This document shows, one piece after another, positions 36,199-47,909 of a DNA stretch of 64,000 nucleotides. This DNA comes from Magnaporthiopsis rhizophila (Eukaryota; Ascomycota; Sordariomycetes; Magnaporthales; Magnaporthaceae): the NCBI GenBank assembly GCA_003049465.1, contig PYSS01000050.1, forward strand, positions 124,001 through 188,000, in the 5' to 3' direction. Every line of letters starts with the position of its first letter. The stretch's first letter is position 1. The translations under genes were made by a program, and so were the position numbers. The notes under the pieces were generated by a model. The model searched no databases and had not been told where the DNA came from. It worked only from the letters and a program-made list of their open reading frames with translations.

Positions 36199-36237
36199 TG
36201 TAGGTACCTACCTACGTAGGTACTTAGGTAGGTACCC
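36199..36237. repeat. Cluster of TACCTAGGTA-type palindromes
   Basis: Overlapping taggtacctacc, ctacgtaggtac and ttaggtaggtac units form an almost fully self-complementary stretch. Confidence 0.8.
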
Positions 36238-36566
36238 GGCGGTTGGGCCCACCCACACATGGCTCGTGCAGCTCCGTCAACCTATTCAATGTGTCCAATC
36301 GGTTGGTCTGCATTATCCAACTTCCAAGCCTCAAGAAACATCATGCTGCATTAAGCCAGCCTTGCAACGAGCCGGCCTGCACCGCGCTGGGCAACAAACT
36401 ATCGCCCCAAATATCGACTGGATTTGGCCGCGACACATCGGCCCAACCCAAGCAGTCCTGCACATCCTTCTGCCTGCCTCGACACCAAAGGCACCCTTCT
36501 ACCATTACTGGTCGCACTTCGATCGACGCGGTGCGCGCCCCGGATGCTGGCGCCTCGCCTCTTCAT

Positions 36567-36567
<1 letters not shown>

Positions 36568-36600
<33 letters not shown>
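36568..36600. repeat. (CAGC)n microsatellite, about 8 units
   Basis: Perfect tetranucleotide run in the NHX1 leader region, ending 138 bp before the ATG. Confidence 0.9.
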
Positions 36601-36738
36601 TTCATTTCATGATCCACCGCACCCAGCCCTGCCCGGCAGGCACCGCTCGCTGTCTCTGGGCCTTGACCCGGCCCTTCATCCCACTCGCTCTTCCGCCGTC
36701 CCCCTCCTCCGCACCCCACCGCTGCCCACCCGCCCACG

Positions 36739-39008
36739 ATGCTCGCCGAAGCGGCTGGCGCCGTCCTGGAACTTTCCAGTATATTTCCCTTTTTTTTCTT
36801 TCTTTTTTTTTCCCCCCCCACTCATTCCGTTTCTGCATCGTTCTACGCTAACCATTACTTCTTCTCCCTCGATCAAGGACGGGCCGCTGAAGAAACCGAG
36901 CCCGGAGGTATGGTGTCGAACCGATCCTCTCCATGTGCGCCCACCACTTAACAAGCCCCATCACGCTGACGCCGAGCCACAGAGGACTCGTCCAAAAAGG
37001 AGATACACTCTTCGTGGGCTCTCTTCATCCTCATTGCCCTTCTGATAGCTGCATTCTTTGCCAGCTACTTCCTCCAGCAGAGGAAAATCACGGCCATCCA
37101 TGAGACGGTCGTTTCCATATTTGCTGGTTCGCCGCCCGCTTTCGTCCCTCCTCCCCCATCGTCTCGCCTCTCTGTCGTCGCCGGCTGGTGATCGGTTCGT
37201 ATTCTGACCTTCAAACCGCAGGCATGGTTGTCGGCCTGTTTCTCCGCTTGCTCGCCGGCGACAGCATCCAGGAACTCGTCAGTTTCGACTACCAGATATT
37301 CTTCAACCTACTGCTTCCGCCCATAATACTCTCGTCCGGCTACGAGCTGCACCAGGCCAACTTCTTCCGCAACATCGGCACAATCCTCACATTTGCCTTT
37401 GCCGGGACCTTCCTGTCCGCCATGGTCATTGGGGTTATCTTATGGCTGTACACGCGCGTCCCTTTGGAGGGTCTGACGATGAACTGGATCGATGCCATCT
37501 CTGTCGGCGCCACCCTGTCCGCCACAGATCCCGTCACCATCCTCGCCATCTTCAACTCTTACAAGGTTGATCCGAAGCTCTACACCATCATTTTCGGCGA
37601 GTCGATTCTAAATGACGCCATCGCCATCGTCATCTTCGAGTCCGCCCAAAAGTCGCGCAAGGGTTCGGGCAGCGCCCCAGGTGTTGCCACTCTATTCTGG
37701 GGTCTGTGGATATTCTTGCGGGACTTCTTTGGCAGCCTGATGATCGGCGCTCTCGTTGGCATCCTAACTGCGCTCGGGCTCAAATACACCTATGTCCGCA
37801 GGTACCCCAAGATCGAGAGCTGCCTTATCGTTCTCATCGCGTACGCGACATATTATTTTTCACAGGCCATTCACATGTCGGGCATCGTCTCGCTTCTCTT
37901 CTGCGGCATCACCCTCAAGCACTATGCCTACTTCAACATGTCGAGGCGGACGCAGCTCACGACGAAGTACCTCTTTCAGGTCACGGCCCAGCTCTCGGAA
38001 AACTTCATCTTCATATACCTCGGTCTCTCGCTCTTCACCGATAAGAACCACCAGTTCCAGCCACTGCTGATCATTGTCACTGTCATGGCTGTGTGCGCGG
38101 CCCGCTGGGTCGCCGTGTTCCCACTGTCACGCGCTATCAACTGGTTCATCCGCTACCGCGCCCGCCGCCGCGGCATACAAAACGCGGCCGACGAGCTCCC
38201 CTACAGCTACCAGGCCATGCTCTTCTGGGCCGGCCTGCGCGGTGCTGTCGGTGTGGCTCTGGCGGCCTTGCTAACGGCCAAGGATTACCGCGCGTTCAAG
38301 GCCACCGTTCTGGTCGTCGTGGTTCTCACGGTCATCATCTTTGGCGGTACAACAGCTCGCATGCTCGAGATTCTAGGCATCCGCACGGGAGTTGTGGAGG
38401 AGATCGACTCGGACGACGAGTTCGACATCGAGGCCGTCCACGACAGCGGTGGCGGCCTCTACAAGCACTCCGACAACGCCATCGGTTTCAACCCACGTAA
38501 CCGCGCGAGCGTAGTTCCTCTAGACCGAGTCGACCCCCATCCGGCTGGAAAGCGAAGTGACAGCGGTGGTGGGCGCGATGACGAGCAAGCTGTCTGGACG
38601 TCGGGTCACCGCTCGCCCCTCACCATGACCCGGCCCACGAGCCTTAGTCGCACCGGATCCGGGCGCGAAGACAACGAAAGGGCAGACCTCCTGGGGCATG
38701 GGAGCGGGGCGACAGACTCGGACCTGGGGAGTGACATTGATACGTCAGACCTTCCGCCCCCGGCACCGAGGCGGAGATCCAGCCCGATGCCCAGCGCGGG
38801 CGAGGCCAGCAGCTCGGCCGAGGGTAGCCGCAGTCGGGCAAACACCGAGACAGGCGGTCATTTATCGGCCACTGCAGCCATTCGCCAGCTTTTCAGCACC
38901 GAAGATCCATCAGCGTTGTTTAGGCAGCTTGACGAAGATTACATCAAGCCCAAACTACTCCTCGACGGGGGTCCGGGCCGAACAAACGGGCCTGGTGGGC
39001 CAAGCTAG
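36739..39008 (+). CDS. NHX1: Nhx1-type endosomal/vacuolar Na+(K+)/H+ exchanger
   Basis: Exons 36739-36778, 36878-36907, 36983-37126 and 37222-39008 keep frame and give 666 aa. NHX exchangers move Na+ or K+ into late endosomes and vacuoles against protons, setting lumenal pH and salt tolerance. The short exons give MLAEAAGAVLELS, then EETEPGEDSS, then the first helix HSSWALFILIALLIAAFFAS and ITAIHETVVSIFAG. Family motifs: FFNLLLPPIILSSGYEL (amiloride-site region), ATDPVTILAIF, FGESILNDAIAIVIFE with the transport Asp in ND, and GLRGAVGVALA. A 230-residue cytoplasmic tail is serine-rich and acidic and ends near FRQLDEDYIKPKLLLDGG. The donor after exon 3 (GTTCGC) is weak, but it is the only join that gives FAGMVVGL. 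The first two exon boundaries are the least certain part. CDC48, TEA4-like and this gene share a habit of tiny 5' exons. Confidence 0.9.
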
Positions 39009-39563
39009 AGTTGCCCCCCTTGCTTTTGTGCGTGCGTATGCGCGAGTGAGCGATTGCGTACGCGCGCATATCTTCTTCCGCTCGATCCCGGGACAGCAAA
39101 GCTCCAGGGAGGAAAGCGTTTTGACCACCAATCAAGCGAGTATAGAACAAAGATGAGGGCGCCGCCAACACTGCGTCACATGCCAGAACAATCAAGTTCA
39201 CCTGCCCGAGACTTGGGTCTGGTTGTGAAGCTCAGCATTGGTTTGTATATAGCCCTCCCATCATCGCCCGTATTCCGGGCGTTTGTATCTCGGCTTCGGC
39301 CGACCTGGCGACTGCACCGAATTCGGGCGTCCGGCTAGTCGGCTGTGTGCCTTTATGTTTGATCGTCTCTGTTTTGGATTTACAACGATCGCTCAAATAC
39401 TATAGAGTCCTCTATTACGAGCAAGATGTTTCCGAACGGCCCCTCGGGTATCATACTCATAAAAACTTGAAGATACATATCAGGACGCCCATAGCATGAA
39501 ATCCTCTCCAAAGGGCGGCCCACCGAGAGACGTGCTAATAGGCGGCCGCGTGTTACCGCTTAG
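39009..39563. other. Intergenic, convergent 3' ends
   Basis: 555 bp between NHX1 and the acetoacetyl-CoA synthetase gene. It holds both 3' flanks; no gene is seen. Confidence 0.5.
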
Positions 39564-41868
39564 TCAGGGATGCTCCTCGTGCCAGACCATAAACCAGTCC
39601 AGCGATTCCGGATTTGCGACGCTCTGGCTAAGCTTGTGCCTTACATCGACTCCTGATATGATTTGTTTGACCGCGACCTCGATCCTAAGCAAGCTCGGGG
39701 AGATATTGTTAGCAAGCGAAAAAGGGAAGGTGATGCCGGAGCGACAATGAATCTCACTTTTTGCCGTTGTTCGTTTTAGGGATCCCGCCTTTACACTCCT
39801 CCACAAAGCCCGGCACATGCCTGGGACTTAGCTCGTTGCGGATCACGCTGCGAATCCTGGTCGCAAGCTGGTTGTCAAACACGCACCCCTCGGCCAGGGT
39901 GACGAACAAGCAAACTACCTCGTCCGAGTCGCCGGGTCGGCGACGGCCGACGCAGAGCGCGTCCTCCACCTCGGCCGCGAAGAACTTGGCGAGGATGTTG
40001 TATATCTCAGCCGAGCCGAACCGGACCCCTGCCGGCTTGAGGACGCCGTCAGATCTTCCCAGCATCACTAGGCCGCCCGAGCCGACCATGCGCACAAAGT
40101 CGCCGTGGTGCCAGATGGCGGGAGGGCCGGGGAAGCGAGAGAAGTAGGCCTGTTCGTACTTGGCCTGGCCATCGGGTCCGAAGAAGGTCAGCGGTTGGCA
40201 CGGGAAGGGCTTAGTGCAGACGAGGTCGCCAGGCTCGCCAGCGGCGACGGGGGTGGGCTGGTCCGGCGGGGCGGCAGGGTCGACGACGCCGACGGCCATG
40301 CCCAAGCCTGCGCACTGCACCTCGCCTGCCCGGACGGGGAGCAAGGGGCAAGGCGCGCCGAAGAGAGAGATGATGTCGGTGCCGCCGGTGATGGAGGCGA
40401 GGTGCACGCGCGACGGGAAGGCCTCGTAGACGAAGGCGAACGTCGAGGGGGGCAGCGGGGCGGCGGTCGAGTAGATGGCCTCAAGCGAGGAGAGGTCAAG
40501 CTCCGGGTGTTGCACGGGGAGGACCCTGTTGGCCTCCAGCGTTGTGAGGTAGGCGGCAGAGGTGCCAAAGTGTGTGACCTTGAGGGATGATATGAGCATT
40601 GGGAGAGACAGGTAGCCGTGTGGCTTGAATGGCGATCCCGTGTACAAGACCACCGTGGCCCCCACGGCGAGGGCTGAGATGCTCCAGTGCCACATCATCC
40701 AGGAAGTCGTGGCTGCGTCACGGCGCGAGAGTCAGTAGAGGTGCCATTGGCTGGCCCGGCCCTCACCCATGTATGGCAAGGCAGGGAGAGGGGCTACCGG
40801 CCGAGGAAGGCGTGGGAACAAAAAGCGTCATGGGTCGCGTATCGCAGCCGCGCACTCACTATAGTAAAGGATTCGCGACGTGGGGCCCATGGAGCAATGC
40901 AAAAGGAGTTCCTTTTTGTGCTGGATGAGAGTGCCGAGCGCGGTGTGGACAACGGGCTTTGGCAAGCCGGTAGTGCCGCTGCTATACAGTATATAGAGCG
41001 GGTGATCTGGGCCAAGCTGGTCGAAATGTAGCTCGGCATCCTGTGGAGCGGCGGCGAGGAAGGCGGCAAAGTCGTCGGCGCGGACGCCCAGGGAGCGGAG
41101 CCCGGCCATGCCTGGGTCAACGCCAGCAAGACCCCCGACAATAACGACGACGAGAGCCAGCCCGTGCTCGCGCAGGGCGGTGGCGACCTCGAGAGTCTTG
41201 GTGGAGCTCGGCCACGTCTTGCCGTTATACATCATGGCGTCGTCGGCAAAGAGGACCTTGGGCTTGACCTGGCGCAGGCGGTCGAGCACGGCGCTAACGC
41301 CGTTGTCGGGGCTGATGCTGGTCCACAGGGCGCCAATGGAGGCAGCAGCTAGCATAGCGGCGAGGGCCTCGACGTGGTTGGAAACGAAACCGGCAACAAC
41401 GTCGCCGCTGGTGAGGCCGGCAGCCCGGAGCGAGGCGGAGCAGCGGCGGACCATGTCGCGCAGCTCGGCCCAGGTGGTCTCCCTGAACCCAGTCTCGGTA
41501 GCCGTCACGGCGGCCGTGGCGGACAAGGGGTCAAGCCCGGTGGCATTGGGCGGGAAAAGCATGTTCTCGGCAAAGTTTAGCTGGGCGCCGGCGAAGAAGA
41601 CAGGCCGCGGGAACATGGGCGCGTCGTCTGGCAGCACAACGTCGTAGCCCCTGGATGCCGTGATGCCCACATACTGCCAGACCTCGGCCCAAAACGTGGC
41701 CGGGCACTTGACGGACCACTGGTGTAGCTGGTCATAGTCGGCCAGAGCAAGGGAATGTCGCGAGTTGACGTGTTGGAGAAAGGCGAACATGCGGGTGGAC
41801 TGGGGGTCCGCATGCCTCCAGAGATCAGCCCCAGGAGGGCCAGCGCCAGCCGACATGGCAGGTTCCAA
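39564..41868 (-). CDS. Acetoacetyl-CoA synthetase
   Basis: Exons 41868-40860, 40712-39758 and 39684-39564 give 694 aa with both introns in frame. The enzyme (EC 6.2.1.16) uses ATP and CoA to activate acetoacetate, feeding ketone-body or leucine carbon into sterol and lipid synthesis; it is cytosolic. ANL-superfamily features are clear: LWRHADPQSTRMFAF at the N-terminus (family pattern LW-P), FAGAQLNFAENML, the P-loop YSSGTTGLPKPVVH, TTSWMMWHW across intron 1, GGTDIISLF, and the adenylate motif GRSDGVLKPAGVRFGSAEIY. The catalytic C-terminal lysine region is GGIPKTNNGKK, whose second K is split by intron 2. The protein then continues IEVAVKQIISG and ends with the family-typical NPESLDWF. A second in-frame ATG at 41856 is an equally good start. 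Confidence 0.93.
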
Positions 41869-43503
41869 GGCTCGTCGCTCCTTCTATGTTGATTTATTGG
41901 CCTTTCTTTTGTATCTTCTTCTACTCCTCTCCCGCCCTTTGTACGCCTGTTGGTCGACAGTCTGAGAGGTTGGTTGTTGATAGCAGGGGATGAGCGAGCA
42001 CTAGGACACGATGGGGTAGTCCAGTCAGGAGGGGCACCAGTACGTGCCCTCGTCGGGATAAAATGGAAGGAATCTACAGATCCGCTACGCTAGGTCTTCA
42101 AGGTCCTGGCTTTTCTCTGCTGCTAAGTGGTCACGCACAGCACGGACCCCGGCGGCCGGACCAGCTCAACCAGCCGAAGGCCACGTCTATTCCGCACGTC
42201 GGCCTTCCATGCTAGGCTACTGCACGAGGCTTGCTGGCTACCGCTGGCATTGCGAGCAGTCTCCAGGCTGGCGGGTATTTCCTTCAATGCAGGGCGGGCA
42301 TTTTTGGGTGGGGCATCTGTCAGTGCGAGAGACTCACTTGAAAAAAAAAAAAAAAAAAAAAATATGGATGCACCGGCGAAAAAGATCCAAAGCAAGGGCT
42401 GCCCTTGGCCGCCTCTCCCCAGCTTGAAGGTTGGCCAACAGCAAAAAATGTCCAGTCATATCGGGTTGTGTAGGCATGGCAATGCATTATAATTTTTTTT
42501 TTTTTTTTTTTTCCCGTCGTCTTCCTCTTCCCCTATCTCCCCGTTGTTTAAAAGATTGATCCTGCAACCACGCGTCGCACCTCCTCAAGCATCCAAAGGA
42601 GCGCTTAGCAGGGGCAACCCCTGGTTGGGTGCTTGTACAAATGACGGCACGCATAGGTTAATTTCCCACTTGCGGCCCAGAGCTCGGCCGTTGAGAGCTT
42701 CTTGACATCTTCAATCATCATCTCTCCTATTCTCGTCTCCGACTCTCCAGTCGCTTAGATTACATACTTCAAGCCTCAAACCGACAATTTAACATATGTT
42801 CTGTATTTAACTTACCAGGACCCTCTCTCAACCCTTTCTCTTCCTCCTCTCCGCCCCTCTCTGCCTGGAACCCTAATTTGTGACCCGCGACCAGCTCCTC
42901 ACATTGGGACTGCCCTGCCTGTTCTCACCGTTTCCGGTGCCTCCGATTTGACAGCGTTTGCCCCCACACCTTGGTACCTGGACCCGCGCAGCCAGTTAAG
43001 ATCGACCGACAAAAGTGGGTTGCTGACCGCGATTGAAAAGGGGCTGCCAGGGGACGGGACAGAAAAACAACGGTCAGGCAAAAAGAGAAGGGAAGCGCGG
43101 GAAGGAAGTTGTTCTGATCCCCGTGCGCGCCGGCAACGTAATACCGTGCATCGCCAGCACTTCCAGCACCGCCTAGGGATAAGCCCCCGACTAGGGGACG
43201 CGACTCCCTCAAGTGGACTTCGCCTCCCGCCCGCCCCAGCTCCCAGCTGCCGCAGCTCAGCTCCGCCTTATCTCGCACCGCCCTCTCGGACCAAAATCTG
43301 TCGGACCGCTCCCTCGAGAGGCCCCTCGGCGGTCGCGGCATACAATTCGCCCTGCTTGCTCTCGACGTCACAGTATCTGCTTCCAAGAATCATTTCTAGT
43401 GTCCTGTTTTGGTGAGTCCCAAAGGCCGCCCGCCGCCCTGACCGCGCCCGTCACCGCCCCGTCAGGTTCCTCTCGATGCGCTCACGACAATTGACGCGGA
43501 CCG
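41869..43503. other. Intergenic between divergent acetoacetyl-CoA synthetase and LCB2
   Basis: 1.6 kb with A/T homopolymers (42341-42361 and 42494-42512) and a C-rich leader region before LCB2. No gene is supported. It probably holds both promoters and the LCB2 5' UTR. Confidence 0.5.
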
Positions 43504-45681
43504 ATGGTTCTATGGCAGCATAAACTCCCCGTCCTCGTCTTTGCTTCAACTGGCACGGCCCACCCCTGGATCCTCGCGGGCGCCGCCTGTCGACCCTCGC
43601 GCCAGCTGGCTCTTGCTGCCCCCGCTCCTCGACTCCCTGTTTCCGGTCGCCTCTTCCCTGGAGCGATGCCCCGAAAGCTACTCGCGAATCCTTTTTCGAC
43701 CACCGCCAGCATGCCACAGGACAGAAAGTCCTCACAGCCCAAAGGCAATCGCTTCACCCAGCTCTTCGCCGCCAGGGCCAAAGAGCCGTCATCCGCCCAG
43801 CAGGCACTCTCTCTGGCCATGCAAAACCAGCAGCAGCAGCAGCAGGCGAAAAGCCCTTCGCCCCAGCTCAACGGCGCTCCGTATTCTCTTCCCGCCATCT
43901 CGCTTTCGGGCGTAGCTAGTCTGGGAGATCCCGGCTCCGATGTGTCATCCACGACCCTGTTCCAGCCCGTTCACGGGACCGAGTCTCGTCGCCAGCAGCG
44001 GGCCGATGCCGAGTTTGGGCCCCTCCTCTCGCCCACGCACCGCTACGTCAGCAAGCACCAGGGCGAGCCGCTGGAGCCGCCCGTTCTCGACGAGCCGCCC
44101 TACTACTACGTCTTGACCACCTATATCAGCTACCTCATCCTCATCTTGGTCGGCCACATCCGCGACTTCTTTGGCAAGCGGCTCGGCAACCAGAAGCACT
44201 ATGCCTCGCTCAAGGCCGCCAACGGCTACGCTCCGCTGAACGACGACTTCGATAACTTCTACGTCCGGCGCCTCAAGATGCGTCTGGACGACTGCTTCGC
44301 CCGCCCCACCACGGGCGTTCCTGGCCGCTTCATCACCCTCATGGACCGCAAGTCGGACGACTTCAACCGCACCTACAGGTTCAGCGGTACCTATACCGAA
44401 ACCCTCAACATGAGCTCCTACAACTACCTGGGCTTCGCGCAGTCCGAGGGCCCCTGCGCCGACGCGGTCGAGGAATGCGTCAAGCGCTATGGTCTCAGCT
44501 TTTGCAGCCCCCGGGTCGACGCTGGCACCTCGGATCTTGTGCTCGAGGTCGAGCGCGAGGTGGCCCAGTTCGTAGGCAAGCCTGCCGCCATGGTCTTCTC
44601 CATGGGTTTCGTCACCAACGCCAGCTCTTTCCCCGCTCTCGTCTCTAAGGGCTGTCTCATCCTGTCGGACGAGCTGAACCACGCCTCCATCCGCATTGGC
44701 GCCCGCGTCTCGGGCGCTGTGATCCAGTCTTTTAAGCACAACGACATGGAAGACCTGGAGAAGAAGCTGCGGGACGCAATCTCCCAGGGACAGCCCCGCA
44801 CCCATCGCCCGTGGAAGAAGATTCTCGTCGCCATCGAGGGCCTGTACTCGATGGAAGGTACCATGTGCGACCTGCCGGGCATTATCGAACTCAAGAAAAA
44901 GTACAAGTTCTTCCTCTTTGTGGACGAGGCGCACAGCATTGGCGCGTTGGGTCCCCGCGGTCGCGGCGTGTGCGACTACTTTGGCATCGACCCGGCAGAG
45001 GTGGACATCCTGATGGGCACTCTTACAAAGTCGTTTGGCGCCAACGGCGGCTACGTCGCGGCCGAGAGACGCATCATCGACAAGCTCAGATTCTCCAACA
45101 ACGCCACCCTCCTCGGCGAGTCGCCCACGCCATCTGTCCTGATGCAGATCCTGGCCTCTCTCAAACTAATCACGGGCGAGCTGGCGCCCGGCCAGGGCGA
45201 GGAGAGACTGCAGCGCATCGCCTTCAACTCGCGCTATCTCCGCCTGGGACTCAAACGCCTTGGATTCATTGTTTACGGCCACGACGACTCGCCTATCATC
45301 CCCCTCATGCTGTACCACCCCGGCAAGATGCCAGCTTTCAGCCACGAGATGCTCAAGAGGAAGATCTCTATCGTCATCGTCGGCTATCCCGCCACCCCTT
45401 TGATCAGCTCGCGCGCGCGCTTCTGCGTCTCGGCGGCTCACAACAAAGACGACCTGGACCGTCTCCTGGCTGCCTGTGACGAGGTCGGCGACATTCTGCA
45501 GCTAAAGTTCTCAACAGGCATCGCCGGAGGGCTCGATCCTCTGCCGGAAGGTGTGACACCCGAGACCGAGAGCCAATGGCGGAAGGCGAATGGTCTCGAG
45601 GGTGTCGTCACCCCCCCACGATGGAAACTTAAGGATGTCCTCGCCCGCGGAGTAAGCGACGCTCAGCAGCGGCTGCGCTAA
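43504..45681 (+). CDS. LCB2: Serine palmitoyltransferase subunit Lcb2
   Basis: Single exon, up to 725 aa. Lcb2 is the PLP-bearing subunit of serine palmitoyltransferase, which condenses serine with palmitoyl-CoA in the ER in the first committed step of sphingolipid synthesis. The PLP lysine is in GTLTKSFGANGGY (about residue 509 from this start). Other family blocks are NMSSYNYLGFA, the DAGTSDL region, SDELNHASIRIGAR and VDEAHSIGALGPRG. A membrane helix, YYYVLTTYISYLILILVGHI, precedes the catalytic domain. The first 160 or so residues are poorly conserved and include a short glutamine run. The start is uncertain: in-frame ATGs lie at 43504, 43666 and 43711. The last (MPQDRKSSQPKG) begins where the polar N-terminus typical of the family starts. 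Residues before it look arbitrary but could act as a signal-like leader. Lag1, the later ceramide-forming enzyme, is in the same window. Confidence 0.93.
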   Translation: MVLWQHKLPVLVFASTGTAHPWILAGAACRPSRQLALAAPAPRLPVSGRLFPGAMPRKLLANPFSTTASMPQDRKSSQPKGNRFTQLFAARAKEPSSAQQALSLAMQNQQQQQQAKSPSPQLNGAPYSLPAISLSGVASLGDPGSDVSSTTLFQPVHGTESRRQQRADAEFGPLLSPTHRYVSKHQGEPLEPPVLDEPPYYYVLTTYISYLILILVGHIRDFFGKRLGNQKHYASLKAANGYAPLNDDFDNFYVRRLKMRLDDCFARPTTGVPGRFITLMDRKSDDFNRTYRFSGTYTETLNMSSYNYLGFAQSEGPCADAVEECVKRYGLSFCSPRVDAGTSDLVLEVEREVAQFVGKPAAMVFSMGFVTNASSFPALVSKGCLILSDELNHASIRIGARVSGAVIQSFKHNDMEDLEKKLRDAISQGQPRTHRPWKKILVAIEGLYSMEGTMCDLPGIIELKKKYKFFLFVDEAHSIGALGPRGRGVCDYFGIDPAEVDILMGTLTKSFGANGGYVAAERRIIDKLRFSNNATLLGESPTPSVLMQILASLKLITGELAPGQGEERLQRIAFNSRYLRLGLKRLGFIVYGHDDSPIIPLMLYHPGKMPAFSHEMLKRKISIVIVGYPATPLISSRARFCVSAAHNKDDLDRLLAACDEVGDILQLKFSTGIAGGLDPLPEGVTPETESQWRKANGLEGVVTPPRWKLKDVLARGVSDAQQRLR

Positions 45682-46897
45682 CGATTGGCCATACGTCGAG
45701 CAGCCCCCGTTGTGCCTTCAAGACACGATCATTGCTCAAATAATCAGCTTCCGCTACGGGTCCTATCTACTCTTTCCTCCCTTGCGCACATTCTGGTTTC
45801 CTAGTCCACCGTGTGGCTCGGACCAACCCCCAAATATGGAGCCAAATCTACAGTACCGTCTATGACCGTTTTGGGACTCTGATAATGTCACGTCCGTCAC
45901 CGATGTGGTGTGGGTTTTCTTTGTATTCCAACACCCTCCATGTTTCAAGTCCCACGGGACCTTTATTCCCAAATGGGCAGGCGAACCGGTATAGAGGAGC
46001 ATCCATGTGGCTTATAAAATTGAGTTATCCGGGTCGCACTCGCTAGTAGCCAGACCCAGCAACTCTCAAACAATACATCTTAATTCCACCTCAGCTGATA
46101 CAAGTGATACGCGGAGATAGAACCGACTTGCAACCAGCTGCTCTCACTCCCACCATCTACGCAATCCATTAACATACGGCTTGGTTACTATATATGCTCG
46201 TGGATATTCCAGGGGTAGAAACGTCACCCTCACGGCCTTCTAGCCCATTCCTCGAGCCACCCGCGGCACGGCCATGGAAACTCGCATTCACCAACGCATC
46301 GGTCCACTATTCATTCTACGCGTAATACGATAAACTAGGTGCCCATTTTTCGTGCCGGCCCCAGATCCATCTTGGCTCTATAAACATGGGTGCCGTCGGG
46401 TTAGACCTAACCGGTGCCTAGTGTTCGAGTGCGAGATAACAATCGCCGTTGAATATATTAGTCGTTTAATTTCGGAGCAGACACGGGGTATTTATTAATC
46501 CGATGGATAGAAAAGGCCGTGAGGTGTGAGCATGCCGCCATCACCCCTTTCGTCCAGGGAGGGCTTTGACGCCGCTGGATAGTACCAGGCGCCTAGGTAC
46601 CTGATTTTCATCAGTTCTCTGCCTGACTGGGAGCGGACATCCCAAGCTCTTCGCCAACCTTGTCTGAGGCATTCTTATTCTGGGTGCATTGACCTGGTAC
46701 AGCGAGGCAGTGACATGATATTCGACCGGAAGAGCAAAGCTCCAAAGCGAGTCCCGGAAAGCCTCCCATACCCGGACCACCCCAAGGTCTCCGCACCCAT
46801 GCCTATGATTGGGTGCTTTCGAGCTGACCTCAAGCGTGCATCTCGAGATTGTGGGCTCGATAAAGTTCGATAAAAGCCGTTATGGACATATTTTTTG

Positions 46898-46920
46898 CAC
46901 CTAGGTACTTACCTAGGTAT
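46898..46920. repeat. Paired CCTAGGTA palindromes
   Basis: Two cctaggta units flank ctt within 23 bp, forming an interrupted palindrome. Confidence 0.75.
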
Positions 46921-47506
46921 CCAACAGGGTGGGATGGAGACTGCAACACGTATACGGGGAGGAGGGCAATAGCCTTTCAGGTTATTGTGGCGTTCAGGCG
47001 ATCACAACTCCACCGTAGAACGGCTGGCGACCAGTATCGATCAGAATGCTGATTATGGGCTTGTAGCTAGGCAGACGCTTGCCCACCTATGTAGGTGTGC
47101 CTATTGCACAACGGCCTTGGAGGCAAAGATGCCCGGAAATGATATAAAATAGGCTGGCGTTGTGATAAAGCACTTTCATTAAATGCATAAACAAGGTACG
47201 GGTTAATTAAGCTTGTTTTAATAAAAGAGGTGATACTAGGAAACCTTGCTATCTCGCCCTAGCTATATATCCATCCAACTACAAGGCCTTCTTAACCGGC
47301 ATACCTGCGCCCTTTCGCGCCGGCATTCCATCGACTACAACGGAGGGTTGCCTGGGATTCCTGGGTCGCCCGTACTTAATCATGGAATCACATGGAAGAT
47401 ATCTACCTAGGTACATACATCGATATACCCAAGGTGGGCGGGCACCGATCTGAGTGGGCAGGTACGACCCAAATTGTGTTACTGTGTCCCGCATTCGAGA
47501 CTAATT

Positions 47507-47558
47507 TGTAGGTACCTAGGTAGGTGCGTAGCTAGGTAGGTAGGCAGCAGTGCCTAGG
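47507..47558. repeat. Cluster of CCTAGGTAGG palindromes
   Basis: Contains ggtacctaggtagg, gctaggtaggtagg and tgcctagg in 52 bp. It lies 350 bp upstream of the DUF4211 gene start. Confidence 0.8.
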
Positions 47559-47909
47559 CTCGGTTACCTTCAAATCACCCCAAGGCACCTTCCTATAAAG
47601 GCTCTCTCAACTGCCGCCGTTTCGTCCCCGTGCCCCCTCCCAATTGCACCTGACGAGAAGGGAGGAAAGCACACCACAACACGAAAAATTCCACCTACAG
47701 GCAGGAGCATCGCAATACCTGTTCGCTCCAAAATACATCAGAATCAGAAGCAGCAGGCTCGTGTGAATGCTTTAGGTAATTGCCTAGAACGTACCTGCCT
47801 ACCTACCTACCACTTGTGCCCAACCTCAGCTCGCCCGAAAATTGTTCAGCGCCACCACCCTGGGTCTTGACTGATGATTCTTTGATCTGCCAGTGACTCG
47901 CCGGGCATC

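Larger units (their letters stand above)
35403..36738. other. Intergenic between divergent transporter genes
   Basis: 1.3 kb shared promoter region of the SUT-type transporter (-) and NHX1 (+). It contains CTACCTAGGTAGG-type palindrome clusters at 35703-35750 and 36199-36237 and a (CAGC)n run. A 346-codon open frame (36005-37045) crosses the NHX1 start in another frame and is rejected. Confidence 0.55.
45682..47909. other. AT-rich gene-free block
   Basis: 2.2 kb with no open frame beyond about 106 codons. It is visibly more AT-rich than its neighbours (for example 47130-47280) and dotted with ACCTAGGTA palindromes (46591-46601, 46898-46920, 47402-47412, 47507-47558). It could be a decayed, RIP-mutated repeat, but no transposon feature can be named. 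Confidence 0.5.

Noticed and set aside
36568..36600. Possible CRISPR-like repeat
   Set aside because: A simple CAGC microsatellite without spacers.
36005..37045. 346-codon plus-strand frame before NHX1
   Set aside because: Low-complexity composition, crosses NHX1 exons 1-3 in a different frame, no family pattern.
43945..44934. 329-codon minus-strand frame
   Set aside because: Antisense to LCB2.
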